Source: G958296245 sp963664035 (lineage in GTDB: Bacteria; Chloroflexota; Dehalococcoidia; Lucifugimonadales; G958296245). From it: a DNA stretch of 64,000 nt. Positions 7,415 through 18,396 of this stretch are shown here, piece after piece (positions within the stretch are counted from its first letter, which is position 1; every line of letters begins with the position of its first letter). The DNA is taken from assembly GCA_963664035.2 (NCBI GenBank), contig OY760867.2, positions 62,001 to 126,000 of the forward strand, written 5' to 3'. Under the pieces are notes generated by a model. That model did not search any database. It was not told the DNA's origin and saw nothing but the letters and a program-made list of their open reading frames with translations. Both the position numbers and the translations under genes were made by a program.

Positions 7415-10174
7415 TCATGCCGGGGGCCGCACGGCGGACTCGGGCGCCGGCTCCACCCTGGCCGGGACCATGGGCAGGCCGGGCGCCATCAGCATCGGGT
7501 CGGGGTCCTTCGAGGCGTCCAGCTCGATGGCGAGGCTTCCGAACAGCTGCGTCGTGGAGGCCATTCCCTTGAACGGCCCCGAGAGCCTGGCCACCGCCCG
7601 CATCCGGCCCCGGCCCCATACCACGTCGACGGAGTCGCCGTCCACGACGCCGATGCCAAGGGCGTCGGCGGGGTGAATCTCCACGACCTCGTCGCGCCGG
7701 ATCGCGTTGCGCCGGCCGTTCTGTTCTATCTCCAGGTCGTCCCCGCCGTCGTAGAGGATGCGCCCGCGCGCCAGCATCAGGGGGTACTCCTCGTCCTCGT
7801 GCGGCGACGGCTCGGGCAGGGCCATCGCGGCCAGCTTCCCGATGCTCCCGTTGGAGTGGGGCGCCATCGTGGCGGTGTCGGCCATGTCGGCCGCCAGGCA
7901 GGGCCACTGGAGTCCCCCCTCTTCGAGGCGCCGGTAGGTGATGCCGCCGTACTGCGTCACGAGGTCGTTGATCTCGTCGAAGACGGCCTCGGAGCTATCG
8001 TAGGAGAATCCCGACGCCCCCATCTGGGAGGCGATGCGTCCCAGTATCCGCCATTCGGTCTCTTCGTCGCCCTTGGGGCCGAGCGCCGGCCTCACCATCT
8101 GGACGCGGCGCTCCATGTTCGTGTAGGTGCCGTGCTTCTCCGCGAACGTCGCCAGGGGCAGCACGGCGTCCGCGTGCGCCGCTGCCTCGCCCTCGAAGGT
8201 GTCCATCACGACGAGGTACTCCAGCTTCCCGAGCGCGTCGAGGAAGCCGCGCATCTCGACGTCGGCGAAGCTGGGGCTATCGCCGATGAGCACCAGCGCC
8301 CTTATCCTGCCGTCGCGTATGGCGGGGGCGATCTCCTTGAGGCCGAGCCCCGCGGCCGCAGGCACGCTCGCGCCCCAGGAGCGTTGCACGGCGTCCGCGT
8401 CGGACAGGGCGCGGTAGCCGGGGAGATGGCCGGGGGCGCATCCCACGTCCTTGGCGCCCTGCTCGTTGGCCCCCAGGTACAGCGGGAAGACCCCAGAGGA
8501 GGGCCGGCCCACGTTGCCCGTTACCAGCGCAAGGTTGACTATCGCGCGTACGCAGTCTTCGCGCAGGTGCGGCTTCATCGTCTCCAGCGCGTACAGCAGC
8601 GACGCGGGCCCGTTGGCGGCGAGCATCCGCGCGGCCGCCTGGACCTGCTCCTTGGGCACGGCCGTCAGGGCGGACACCTTTACGAGGTCGAACTCCCACA
8701 GGCTGCTCTTGAGCTCCTGGAGGTTGCCGCAGCGCTCTTCCACGAACCGGTGGTCGTCCAGCGACTCGTCTACGATGACCCTGATCATGCCGCCTATCAG
8801 CGCCGTCTCGGTACCCGGCGACGGGCGCAGCCACGTGCTGGCGTATCTCGTGAGCTCGGTCTGGCGCTGGTCTATCACGATCAACTCGGCGCCGGACCTG
8901 ACGGCCTTCTTCACCACGGCGGCAGCCACGTTCTGCTCCTCCGTGGCGTTGCTGGAAACGACGAGGAAGCACCGGGACGATTCCATCTCCTGTATCGAGC
9001 CGGAGGCCGCCTCGTAGCCGAGCATCTCCCTCAGGGGCCGCGCCAGCTCCGGGCGCAGGTTGGACGATAGGTCCACGTTGTTCGAGCCCATGACCGCGCG
9101 CGCGAACTTCTGGGCGGCGTAGCTGTCCTCGTTCGTGCCCCTCGGCGATGCGATCAGGGCGAAGCTGTCGCCGTCGAACTTCTCCAGGTTGGCGGCCACC
9201 GAATCGACGGCCTGGGTCCATGTCGCCTCTTCGAGCTTGCCGTTCGCCCGCAGCAGCGGCTTGCGCAGACGCTCCTTCCGGTTGACGAACTCCAGGCCGA
9301 ACTTGCCCTTGAAGCAGACCTGCCCGCGGTTCGCCTCGGCGTGTACGTCCGTCCCGGTCCTGATCAGGCGGTTCCGCTTGTCGACCTCCAGGTATACCTG
9401 GCAGCCCACCGGGCAGTGGGGGCATATACTCTTGACCTTCTCCACGGCCTTGTCCCACTTGTGGCTGCGCTCCACGAGGGCGCCGGTGGGGCACACGTCT
9501 ATGCAGGCGCCGCAGAACTCGCAGCCCGACTCCAGCAGCGACACGCCCCTGGACGTGCCTATGAGGTTGCGCCCCGCGCGCTCGGTGAAGGTCAGCGCGT
9601 TGTCGCCCCTGACCTCGTCGCAGACGCGCACGCAGCGGCCGCACACGATGCACAGGTTCAGGTCCATCTCCCAGAACGGGTCGTTCGTCCGCTGCGGAAG
9701 CTGGCGGTTGTTGTACGTGAGCGGCGTGTCCATGTCCATTTCGAGGAACCGGACGGTGTCCTTCAGCTCGCACCGCTCGTTCTTGGGACAGGTGACGCAC
9801 CTGTCGTTGACCGACACGTGCCTGAGGCAGATGTCCGATGGGCCGCACAGGTCGATCCGGTGGCAGGTCAGGCAGCCGTGGGGGTGCTCGGAGAGCAACA
9901 TGTCCATTATGCCCCTGCGGAGCTCCACGGTGTCGGACCCCTTCGTGCTCACGACCATGCCGTCCATCGCCGGCGTGGTGCAGGAGGCGGGCGTGCCACG
10001 CTGCCCGTCGATCTCCACCACGCACATCCGGCACGCGCCGAACGACTTCATGCCGGGGTAGTAGCACAGGTAGGGTATGTATATGCCGGCGTCGATGGCC
10101 GCCTGGAGCACGTTCGTGCCCGGGCTCGCCGCGATCTCTACGCCGTCCACGGTCAGCGATATCTGGTCAGCCAT
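7415..10174 (-). CDS. NuoG-like molybdopterin-fold iron-sulfur oxidoreductase subunit
   Basis: A 919-residue iron-sulfur subunit. In order it shows a [2Fe-2S] domain (Cys37, 48, 51, 65), a His-Cys-rich segment (HPHGC-TC-H-DLC at 97-110) with an additional C-VTC-NERC cluster at 126-135, two [4Fe-4S] ferredoxin motifs (175-185 and 218-228), and a fourth CxxCxxxC (251-258) with Cys287. A molybdopterin-oxidoreductase-like domain follows. The Cys/Sec-His that formate dehydrogenases carry after the NNVD segment (about residue 375) is replaced by Leu-Ser-Ser, so formate oxidation is unlikely. With NuoE and NuoF upstream it should form an NADH-oxidising electron-input module. No membrane Nuo subunits are in the window. 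Confidence 0.8.
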   Translation of the reverse strand: MADQISLTVDGVEIAASPGTNVLQAAIDAGIYIPYLCYYPGMKSFGACRMCVVEIDGQRGTPASCTTPAMDGMVVSTKGSDTVELRRGIMDMLLSEHPHGCLTCHRIDLCGPSDICLRHVSVNDRCVTCPKNERCELKDTVRFLEMDMDTPLTYNNRQLPQRTNDPFWEMDLNLCIVCGRCVRVCDEVRGDNALTFTERAGRNLIGTSRGVSLLESGCEFCGACIDVCPTGALVERSHKWDKAVEKVKSICPHCPVGCQVYLEVDKRNRLIRTGTDVHAEANRGQVCFKGKFGLEFVNRKERLRKPLLRANGKLEEATWTQAVDSVAANLEKFDGDSFALIASPRGTNEDSYAAQKFARAVMGSNNVDLSSNLRPELARPLREMLGYEAASGSIQEMESSRCFLVVSSNATEEQNVAAAVVKKAVRSGAELIVIDQRQTELTRYASTWLRPSPGTETALIGGMIRVIVDESLDDHRFVEERCGNLQELKSSLWEFDLVKVSALTAVPKEQVQAAARMLAANGPASLLYALETMKPHLREDCVRAIVNLALVTGNVGRPSSGVFPLYLGANEQGAKDVGCAPGHLPGYRALSDADAVQRSWGASVPAAAGLGLKEIAPAIRDGRIRALVLIGDSPSFADVEMRGFLDALGKLEYLVVMDTFEGEAAAHADAVLPLATFAEKHGTYTNMERRVQMVRPALGPKGDEETEWRILGRIASQMGASGFSYDSSEAVFDEINDLVTQYGGITYRRLEEGGLQWPCLAADMADTATMAPHSNGSIGKLAAMALPEPSPHEDEEYPLMLARGRILYDGGDDLEIEQNGRRNAIRRDEVVEIHPADALGIGVVDGDSVDVVWGRGRMRAVARLSGPFKGMASTTQLFGSLAIELDASKDPDPMLMAPGLPMVPARVEPAPESAVRPPA

Positions 10175-10206
10175 AGCCTCTTCACCCTAATCACCCTAAT
10201 CACGGT

Positions 10207-11952
10207 TCAGACCTCTACCGGCCGGCGGTGCTGGTCGGCGAACGGCCTCATGTTCCTGGGGGTAAGCCGGGGCATGGGGCACCTTCCAGCCGGGCACCGT
10301 TTCTCCTCTATGTGGGCGCGGAAGTCGTCCTCGAAGTAGGTCAGCGCGGACTTGATGGGGTTGAACCCGAGCTGGCCGTGTCCGCACAGGGACCCCGCCT
10401 GCATCGTCAGCCCCACCGTCTCCATCAGCTTGAGGTCCGAGGCGCGCCCCTCGAAGCTGGCGATCCGCTCCACCACCTCCAGCATGTGCGTCATGCCGAG
10501 CCTGCACGGGAAGCACTTGCCGCACGACTCGTACTGGCAGAAGGCGACGAGTATCCTGGTCATGTCCACGGCGCAGGTCGTGTCGTCGGCGACGATTATG
10601 CCGCCGGAGCCCAGTATCGCGCCGGCCTCCGACATCTCCTCGAAGTCCAGGTGGATGTCCAGGCCGTCCGCGCCCAGCACTCCGCCGAGCGGCCCGCCCG
10701 TCTGGAGGAGCTTCAACGACCGTCCATCGGGGACGCCCCCGCCTATCTCCTCTATGACCTGGCGGATGGTCACGCCCATCGGAACCTCGTAGAGCCCGGG
10801 GCGGCGAATGGCGCCGCTCAGGCATATGATAGCGGTCCCGGTGCTGCGGTTCACGCCCATCGAGGAGAACCACTCGCTGCCCTTGGAAATGATCTCCGGC
10901 GCGTACGACAGGCTCTTGACGTTGTTGATGTTGCTGGGCTTGCCCCACACCCCCGCCGCCGCGGGGAAGGGCGGGCGCGACCTCGGCATCGATCGGCTGC
11001 CCTCTATGGACTCCATCAGCGCCGTCTCCTCGCCCGCGACGTAGGACTCGCCGGTGAGCGACACCTCGATGTCGAAGGAGAAGTCCGAGCCGAGGATGTT
11101 CTTTCCGAGCAGCCCGGCCTCGTACGCCTGCTCGATGGCCTTCTCGGTGCGGTCTATCGGCCCGTCGTGGCCGTGCCTTATGAAGACGAAGCCGTTGGAG
11201 GAGCCCGTCGCGTACCCGGCGATGGTCATGCCCTCCAGCAGCGTGTAAGGGTCGCTCTCGAGGATGCCCTTGTCGTTGTATGCGCCGGGGTCGCCCTCCT
11301 CGCAGTTGCACAGGATGTACTTCGGCGGGCCGGGCGAGCGCACCAGGAAGCCCCACTTGACGCCGGTTGGGAAGGCGGCGCCTCCGCGCCCGCGCAGCCC
11401 GGAGTCGGTGACCTCCTTTATCACGCCGGGAGGGTCCATCTCGAAGAGCGCCTTGTTCAGCCCGGCGTACCCGCCGTTGGCGACGTATTGCAACACGTCG
11501 TCGGGCGCTATGGTCCCGGCGTTGCGCAGCGCGACCTTCTCCTGGAGCTTCATGCCGGGGAGCTCGTCCAGGTCGGCGACGCCGTCTATCGGGGTGTCGC
11601 CCAGGTAGCCGAGGGGCTCCGGGCCGCCTGCCGCGCCGCCCGGCGCCAGGTAGCCGTCGATGAGCGCCGGGACGTCGCCCGGCGTCACGTTGCCGAAGAA
11701 GAGGCGCGAGCTCCCGGGAGCCTGGATGTCCACGAGGGGCTCGGCGAAGCAGAGCCCGATGCAGCCCACCTCGTCCACGTTGGCCTGGACGCCTCGGGCC
11801 TCCAGCTCGCCGCGGAGCGCGTCGAGCACCTCCCCCGCGCCCGCCGCGTGCCCGCACATGGCCGCGCCGACCCTGATCCAGGGCCTGTCGCCGGCGACGA
11901 GGCCCTGCCAGCGCTCGTCCGCCCTCTGCTTCAGCTCCGTGTAGGACTTCAT
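10207..11952 (-). CDS. nuoF: NADH-quinone oxidoreductase subunit F-like flavoprotein
   Basis: A 581-residue NADH-binding FMN subunit. The N-terminal thioredoxin-like domain has Cys33, Cys64 and Cys68 but lacks the second Cys of the usual C-x4-C (CGHAAGA here), so its [2Fe-2S] site is probably incomplete. GLRGRGGAAFPTGVKW (185-200) binds FMN, CNCEEGDPGAYNDKG and YVAGEETALMESIEG form the NADH/FMN site, and ESCGKCFPCRLG with a later Cys binds the N3-type [4Fe-4S] cluster. It begins 10 bases after the NuoE stop and ends 32 bases before the NuoG-like gene, so the three form one operon. A short AATCACCC repeat fills the second gap. Confidence 0.9.
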   Translation of the reverse strand: MKSYTELKQRADERWQGLVAGDRPWIRVGAAMCGHAAGAGEVLDALRGELEARGVQANVDEVGCIGLCFAEPLVDIQAPGSSRLFFGNVTPGDVPALIDGYLAPGGAAGGPEPLGYLGDTPIDGVADLDELPGMKLQEKVALRNAGTIAPDDVLQYVANGGYAGLNKALFEMDPPGVIKEVTDSGLRGRGGAAFPTGVKWGFLVRSPGPPKYILCNCEEGDPGAYNDKGILESDPYTLLEGMTIAGYATGSSNGFVFIRHGHDGPIDRTEKAIEQAYEAGLLGKNILGSDFSFDIEVSLTGESYVAGEETALMESIEGSRSMPRSRPPFPAAAGVWGKPSNINNVKSLSYAPEIISKGSEWFSSMGVNRSTGTAIICLSGAIRRPGLYEVPMGVTIRQVIEEIGGGVPDGRSLKLLQTGGPLGGVLGADGLDIHLDFEEMSEAGAILGSGGIIVADDTTCAVDMTRILVAFCQYESCGKCFPCRLGMTHMLEVVERIASFEGRASDLKLMETVGLTMQAGSLCGHGQLGFNPIKSALTYFEDDFRAHIEEKRCPAGRCPMPRLTPRNMRPFADQHRRPVEV

Positions 11953-11962
11953 CGCGGCGCCG

Positions 11963-12442
11963 CTACTCCCTGAGCAACCCGACCATCCGCCCGGCGGCGT
12001 CCGCAGTGACGCGGCCCTTGAGATGGTGGTCTACGCTCATCACCGGCGCCTGGGAGCAGGCGCCGAGGCAGGTGTTGTATTTCAAGGTCACCTTGTTGTC
12101 GGAGGTCTCGCCCTCGCCCGCCAGGCCGAGCTCCTCCTGGACGCGGAGCAGGATGTCGGTGGCCCCGGCCAGGTGGCACGTCGGCCCCCAGCAGACCTCC
12201 ACCACGCGCTCGGCGGGCGGGGTGAATCGGAAGTTGGTGTAGAAGGACGCCACGCCCCACACGTCGTTGATGCTCGCCTCGGTGTAGGCGGCCACCTCCT
12301 CTATCGCCTCGTCCGGGAGGTAGCCCAACTCGTCGTGGGCGGCGAGAAGGGACGATAGTACGGTTACGGTAGGCCTCGTCTGGCTTTCCAGGGAGCGCCG
12401 GACGCGCTCGCGCAGGCTGTCGCTATCAGATGTCAATAGCAC
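11963..12442 (-). CDS. nuoE: NADH-quinone oxidoreductase subunit E-like protein
   Basis: A 159-residue thioredoxin-like [2Fe-2S] subunit with all four ligands: C-x4-C in VCWGPTCHLAG and C-x3-C in YNTCLGACSQAPV. The N-terminal helical part (LSSLLAAHDELGYLPDEAIEEVA, INDVWGVASFYTNF) is typical of NuoE. The start is probably the GTG at 12442; no good ribosome-binding site is visible, and an extended -10 lies 30-38 bases upstream, so the leader is short. It is the first gene of the NuoE-F-G-like operon. Confidence 0.9.
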   Translation of the reverse strand: MLLTSDSDSLRERVRRSLESQTRPTVTVLSSLLAAHDELGYLPDEAIEEVAAYTEASINDVWGVASFYTNFRFTPPAERVVEVCWGPTCHLAGATDILLRVQEELGLAGEGETSDNKVTLKYNTCLGACSQAPVMSVDHHLKGRVTADAAGRMVGLLRE

Positions 12443-12470
12443 ACCAATGCAGGGTATCTAAGGCGCCCCA

Positions 12471-12479
12471 ATCATAGCA
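12471..12479 (-). promoter_or_regulatory. extended -10 promoter TGCTATGAT for the nuoEFG-like operon
   Basis: On the minus strand TGCTATGAT lies 29 bases before the nuoE GTG. No good -35 is visible, as expected of extended -10 promoters. The same shape recurs before prs and the DUF72 gene. Confidence 0.45.
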
Positions 12480-12544
12480 CAGCCCCAAATGGCCCCACAA
12501 CATGGATGGACATGGATAAGAGCGGGCGGATGTGTGTGCCGCAT

Positions 12545-13129
12545 TCAGCCGCCCTGGTCCGAGAGCGCATTGATGAAGCGGTCGGCGTGAGGGGACGCAC
12601 TCCTGACCTTCGCCGGGTCCAGCGTTGCCAGGATCTCGAAGCCGTGCTTGCCCTTCTCGTAGCCGCCCTTGCCGGTATTGCGGGCGGCCCGGTCGAGGCC
12701 CGCGAGCACGTCCTGCTTGGAGACCTGCTCGACGTTCAGCCGAGGAGGGAGCGCGTTCGACCGGTAGCCCTGGCCGTAGTATCCCTCGAGCGCCTCCGGG
12801 TCTGCCAGGAACCATGACTCCATGACCTGCACCATGAGATGGCATTGCGAGTCCGCCGCGCCCTGGGGACGGCTCCAGCCGTCGTTGGCTTGCAGGTGCT
12901 GCCATGGGCTCTGGGCAGTAACCGGTCCTTCAGCGTCTACCAGTAGGACGGCCCGCATGGTCTTTGGTGCGTCCGCGCTGAAAGTCTTGTATGCGTCGCC
13001 GCGAGGGCCGCAGGCTTCCACCTCTACCCTGCCGGCAACACCCGCACTGGCGAGAAACGCGCCAAACGCTTTACGGCACTCGCGGTTCAGGGCTTTGTGA
13101 CCTCCCCCCTCGACATAGAGCTTCACCAT
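12545..13129 (-). CDS. DUF4276 (TOPRIM-like) protein
   Basis: 194 residues with DUF4276 hallmarks: LYVEGGG at the N-terminus (Glu7), LLVDAEGP (Asp65, Glu67), and HLMVQVMESWFLADPEAL (Glu104, Asp110), followed by a basic KQDVLAGLDRAARNTGKGGYEKGKHG segment. The acidic residues fit a TOPRIM-like metal-binding nuclease fold. The start overlaps the end of the AAA ATPase gene by 7 bases, so the two are translationally coupled. ATPase plus TOPRIM/DUF4276 pairs are known in abortive-infection and other phage-defence loci (compare AbiL, PARIS); the defence role here is inferred. Confidence 0.8.
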   Translation of the reverse strand: MVKLYVEGGGHKALNRECRKAFGAFLASAGVAGRVEVEACGPRGDAYKTFSADAPKTMRAVLLVDAEGPVTAQSPWQHLQANDGWSRPQGAADSQCHLMVQVMESWFLADPEALEGYYGQGYRSNALPPRLNVEQVSKQDVLAGLDRAARNTGKGGYEKGKHGFEILATLDPAKVRSASPHADRFINALSDQGG

Positions 13130-14322
13130 CTATTTCCCCCAAACCGCCCTCTGGTCCAGAGCTCGCCAAGCCTGTACTCATCGAGCCAGGGCTTAAGCTC
13201 CTCCGCGTCAAGGCGACGAAGCTGAGTGGCACCGTCGGACTTCTCGCAGACGATAATGGCTTCTGGGTAGTCCGTAAGCGCGTCCACCAGGATGTCCGAG
13301 TGCGTGGTCACGAATATCTGGCTGCGCGACGATGCGTCCACCAGCAGCTTCGCCACCTCCGGGATCACGTCCGGGTGCAGGCCGACCTCCGGCTCCTCGA
13401 TGCAGATGACCGACGGCGCCGTGGGATTACAGAGCACGGCCAGCAGGCACAAGTATCGGAGGCTCCCGTCTGACAGCCGCATGGCGGACACGGCTTGGCC
13501 GAGGCCCTTCTCGTGGAAGAATATCTGTACCGTGCCGCCAATAACGTGGATGACTACATCCTCGACTAACGGGTAGAAGTCCCTTAGGCGGTCGAGCAGC
13601 AGGCGCTTTACTGGGGGTTGGTTCAGCAAGTCGTTCAGCACCAGACCGAGGTTAGAGGCGTCCTCGAGCAGGCGGTCCTGTTGAAGGTCGGCCTTCTGAG
13701 GAAGGCGTGGGGACGTGTGACGCCCGATGTGGAACTCGCGGTAGAAGCTCATACGCTCGAACTGGTGTGCCAGATACGTGAGCTGCGGGTAGGAGTCGGG
13801 GTCCCGCCTCTGCGACAGGATCGATTGGTCAGGCTTCACATCTTCCAGATTGAGAAGCCGGGAGGAAGATTTCTCTCCCATTACTTCAATCACCGGACGG
13901 CCTTCCTGATACTGATAGTGGAAATACAGTTCCTCAACCGGTGGAGACAAGACTCTCTCGGTCGCTACCGCTTCGTCTCGTAGCTCGAAACGCCCCACGC
14001 TCTCCGAGAAAGACAGGCGGTGCCGGTACTTGATCTCCGTCGGTCCATTAGGGTATTCCACGGTCACGTCCACGGTCGCTGCGTCGTTCCCGGCTGCCCC
14101 CTTCCAGGGCCACTCCCGGACGCCTCCCCCCTCCCGTATCGGCGCCTGTAGGTCCCTTGGGGCCGCCGCGAGAAGGGACAGCGCCTCGATAAGGTTCGAC
14201 TTCCCCGCTCCATTCGGCCCGATCAGGACGTTAAGCGGCTCTAGGGGGAACTCGGGAGTGCCGGGGCCGAAGGACAGTATGCTGTCCAGGCGGATGGTCC
14301 GAAGGAACCTCTTGCCTTCCAT
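13123..14322 (-). CDS. AAA (ABC/SMC-like, AAA_21) ATPase paired with DUF4276
   Basis: 399 residues. Walker A is GPNGAGKS (35-42), the signature-like LSDGSLRYLCLL lies near 290-300, Walker B is SVICIEEPEVGLHPD near 315-330, and the switch His is in FVTTHSD. This is the single-polypeptide OLD/RecF-like arrangement with a helical insertion between the motifs. Such ATPases act as sensors that control a partner effector, here presumably the DUF4276 protein encoded in an overlapping frame downstream. The gene begins 17 bases after the end of the unknown 235-residue gene. Confidence 0.85.
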   Translation of the reverse strand: MEGKRFLRTIRLDSILSFGPGTPEFPLEPLNVLIGPNGAGKSNLIEALSLLAAAPRDLQAPIREGGGVREWPWKGAAGNDAATVDVTVEYPNGPTEIKYRHRLSFSESVGRFELRDEAVATERVLSPPVEELYFHYQYQEGRPVIEVMGEKSSSRLLNLEDVKPDQSILSQRRDPDSYPQLTYLAHQFERMSFYREFHIGRHTSPRLPQKADLQQDRLLEDASNLGLVLNDLLNQPPVKRLLLDRLRDFYPLVEDVVIHVIGGTVQIFFHEKGLGQAVSAMRLSDGSLRYLCLLAVLCNPTAPSVICIEEPEVGLHPDVIPEVAKLLVDASSRSQIFVTTHSDILVDALTDYPEAIIVCEKSDGATQLRRLDAEELKPWLDEYRLGELWTRGRFGGNRW

Positions 14323-14339
14323 GCGCCGCTACGCCCCCG

Positions 14340-15047
14340 TCACCGCCCCCGCGCCCGGGCCGCGCGCTGCATTCGGGCTAGCTGGTCGAGGCCCTTGCGG
14401 GTGTCGGACGCGATCCTGGCCTTGTCGGACCGGCCCACGCGGTACTTGAAGAGCCAGTAGGTGAACTCCTTCGACTCCGACATGGACATCGTGCGCTTCG
14501 CGCCGTAGCCGCGGCTGCGCCGGAAGGCGTCCAGCAGCGCGCGCCGCGTGGAGCCGTATATCTTCAGGAAGGCGTCGTCGGCGCAGTCGCCCGGCCCCTG
14601 CAGGCCGTTGCTGAGGCGGCGCTTCTGCACCTCCAACTCCACGGCAAGCTGGAGCGCCTCCTCCACGGTTACGCCGTAGTGGTAGTTCAGGTAGGCGCGG
14701 TACTTGTCGACCCCGAGTATGTCCCTGATCTTGGCCGTCTCGAACCCTGGCGGAAAGCGACCCTCGAACAGCAGCGCCTCCAGGTCGTCGTCCGGCAGCA
14801 GGCCGTCCGCCTCGGAGCACAGCCGCTCGGCGAGCAGCAGCCAGTCGAACGCCTCGCCCCCGACCAGGTACGTGTTCGTCCTGCCGTTGTCCGACTCCTG
14901 GGGGACCGTCCACCGCGCCATCGCCTCCAGCAGGGCCGTGGGCCAGTCCCGGCCCGACTCCAGGGCGCCGCGAAACTCCTCGACCGCCGGCTGCCCCGCG
15001 CCGCCGGCCTTGCGCCTCTCCCCGGTTGCGGCAGCGGTGCTAACCAC
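14340..15047 (-). CDS. conserved protein of unknown function in the secA run
   Basis: I do not recognise this 235-residue protein. It is mainly helical and soluble, with a low-complexity N-terminus, a WTVPQESDNGRTNTYLVGGEAFDWLLLAERL segment (partly WxVP..), an acidic middle, FPPGFETAKIRDILGVDKYRAYLNY, and a basic C-terminus (KEFTYWLFKYRV, then KARIASDTRKGLDQLARM) that could bind nucleic acid. Its start overlaps the end of the HhH gene by 8 bases, indicating coupled translation. Confidence 0.6.
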   Translation of the reverse strand: MVSTAAATGERRKAGGAGQPAVEEFRGALESGRDWPTALLEAMARWTVPQESDNGRTNTYLVGGEAFDWLLLAERLCSEADGLLPDDDLEALLFEGRFPPGFETAKIRDILGVDKYRAYLNYHYGVTVEEALQLAVELEVQKRRLSNGLQGPGDCADDAFLKIYGSTRRALLDAFRRSRGYGAKRTMSMSESKEFTYWLFKYRVGRSDKARIASDTRKGLDQLARMQRAARARGR

Positions 15048-15513
15048 CGGACGACACCGGCGCAGCCGTCCGCACGTGGCGCAGTATCTTCCCGGCCGTC
15101 CTCTCCCCCATGCCCGGCATCTCCGCCGCGCGCCCGTCTTCGATCGCCTCCACCAGGCCCTCCACGCTGGTCACGCCGAGCTCGCGCCAGAGGCGGCCCG
15201 TCGTCTTCGGCCCCACGCCGGGCAGGCGCATCAGCTCCACGATGCCGGCGGGCAGCCCCGCCATCATCCGGTCCCTGTACTCCAGACCGCCCGTCGTGAC
15301 CATCTCCACCACCTTCTTGGCGATGGCGTCGCCCACACCGGGAAGCTCCTTCAGGTCGCGCCCCTCGCGCACCATCTGCGCCGCCTCCACCGGCAGCCCG
15401 CCGATGACCCTGGCGGCCCGACGGTACGCGGCTATCGTGAACGTACCCTCGCCCCTAAGCTCCAGCAGCCCAGCCACGTCCAGGAATGCCTCGGCTATCT
15501 CCGAGTTGCTCAT
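15040..15513 (-). CDS. stand-alone helix-hairpin-helix protein resembling the PolX N-terminus
   Basis: 157 residues starting with MSNSEIAEAFLDVAGLLEL. The layout matches the 8-kDa and fingers region of family X DNA polymerases: NxEIAxxFxxxAxLLEL, FTIAAYRRAARVI, then HhH motifs LKELPGVGDAIAKKV (55-69), LMRLPGVGPKTTGRLW (94-109) and AEMPGMGERTAGKIL (130-144). The polymerase palm and PHP domains are absent and the gene ends with its own stop overlapping the next gene, so it is not a visible frameshift of a full PolX. It should bind DNA non-specifically. It starts 32 bases after the secA stop. Confidence 0.75.
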   Translation of the reverse strand: MSNSEIAEAFLDVAGLLELRGEGTFTIAAYRRAARVIGGLPVEAAQMVREGRDLKELPGVGDAIAKKVVEMVTTGGLEYRDRMMAGLPAGIVELMRLPGVGPKTTGRLWRELGVTSVEGLVEAIEDGRAAEMPGMGERTAGKILRHVRTAAPVSSGG

Positions 15514-15545
15514 CCCACTGGCGGCGGCCCGGCCCGGAGAGTGCG

Positions 15546-18212
<2,667 letters not shown>

Positions 18213-18396
18213 CGTCTCAACTCCTCGCGGCGGGCTTGCCTCCACCCCTTTACCCCCAAGGGAGATCGAGATGGGGCTTTCCTACATTGTACCGCACTCG
18301 CGCACCCCGCCGGCCTCCCTGCCGCCACGCTGCCACTCCGAACTCAGCGCCTACGGGCACGTGCCGATGCGGTATACTCGCGGCAGGAGGCGGAGC

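Noticed and set aside
7415..10174. Catalytic formate dehydrogenase subunit
   Set aside because: The Cys/Sec-His active-site pair is absent at the expected position, so a NuoG-like role is preferred.
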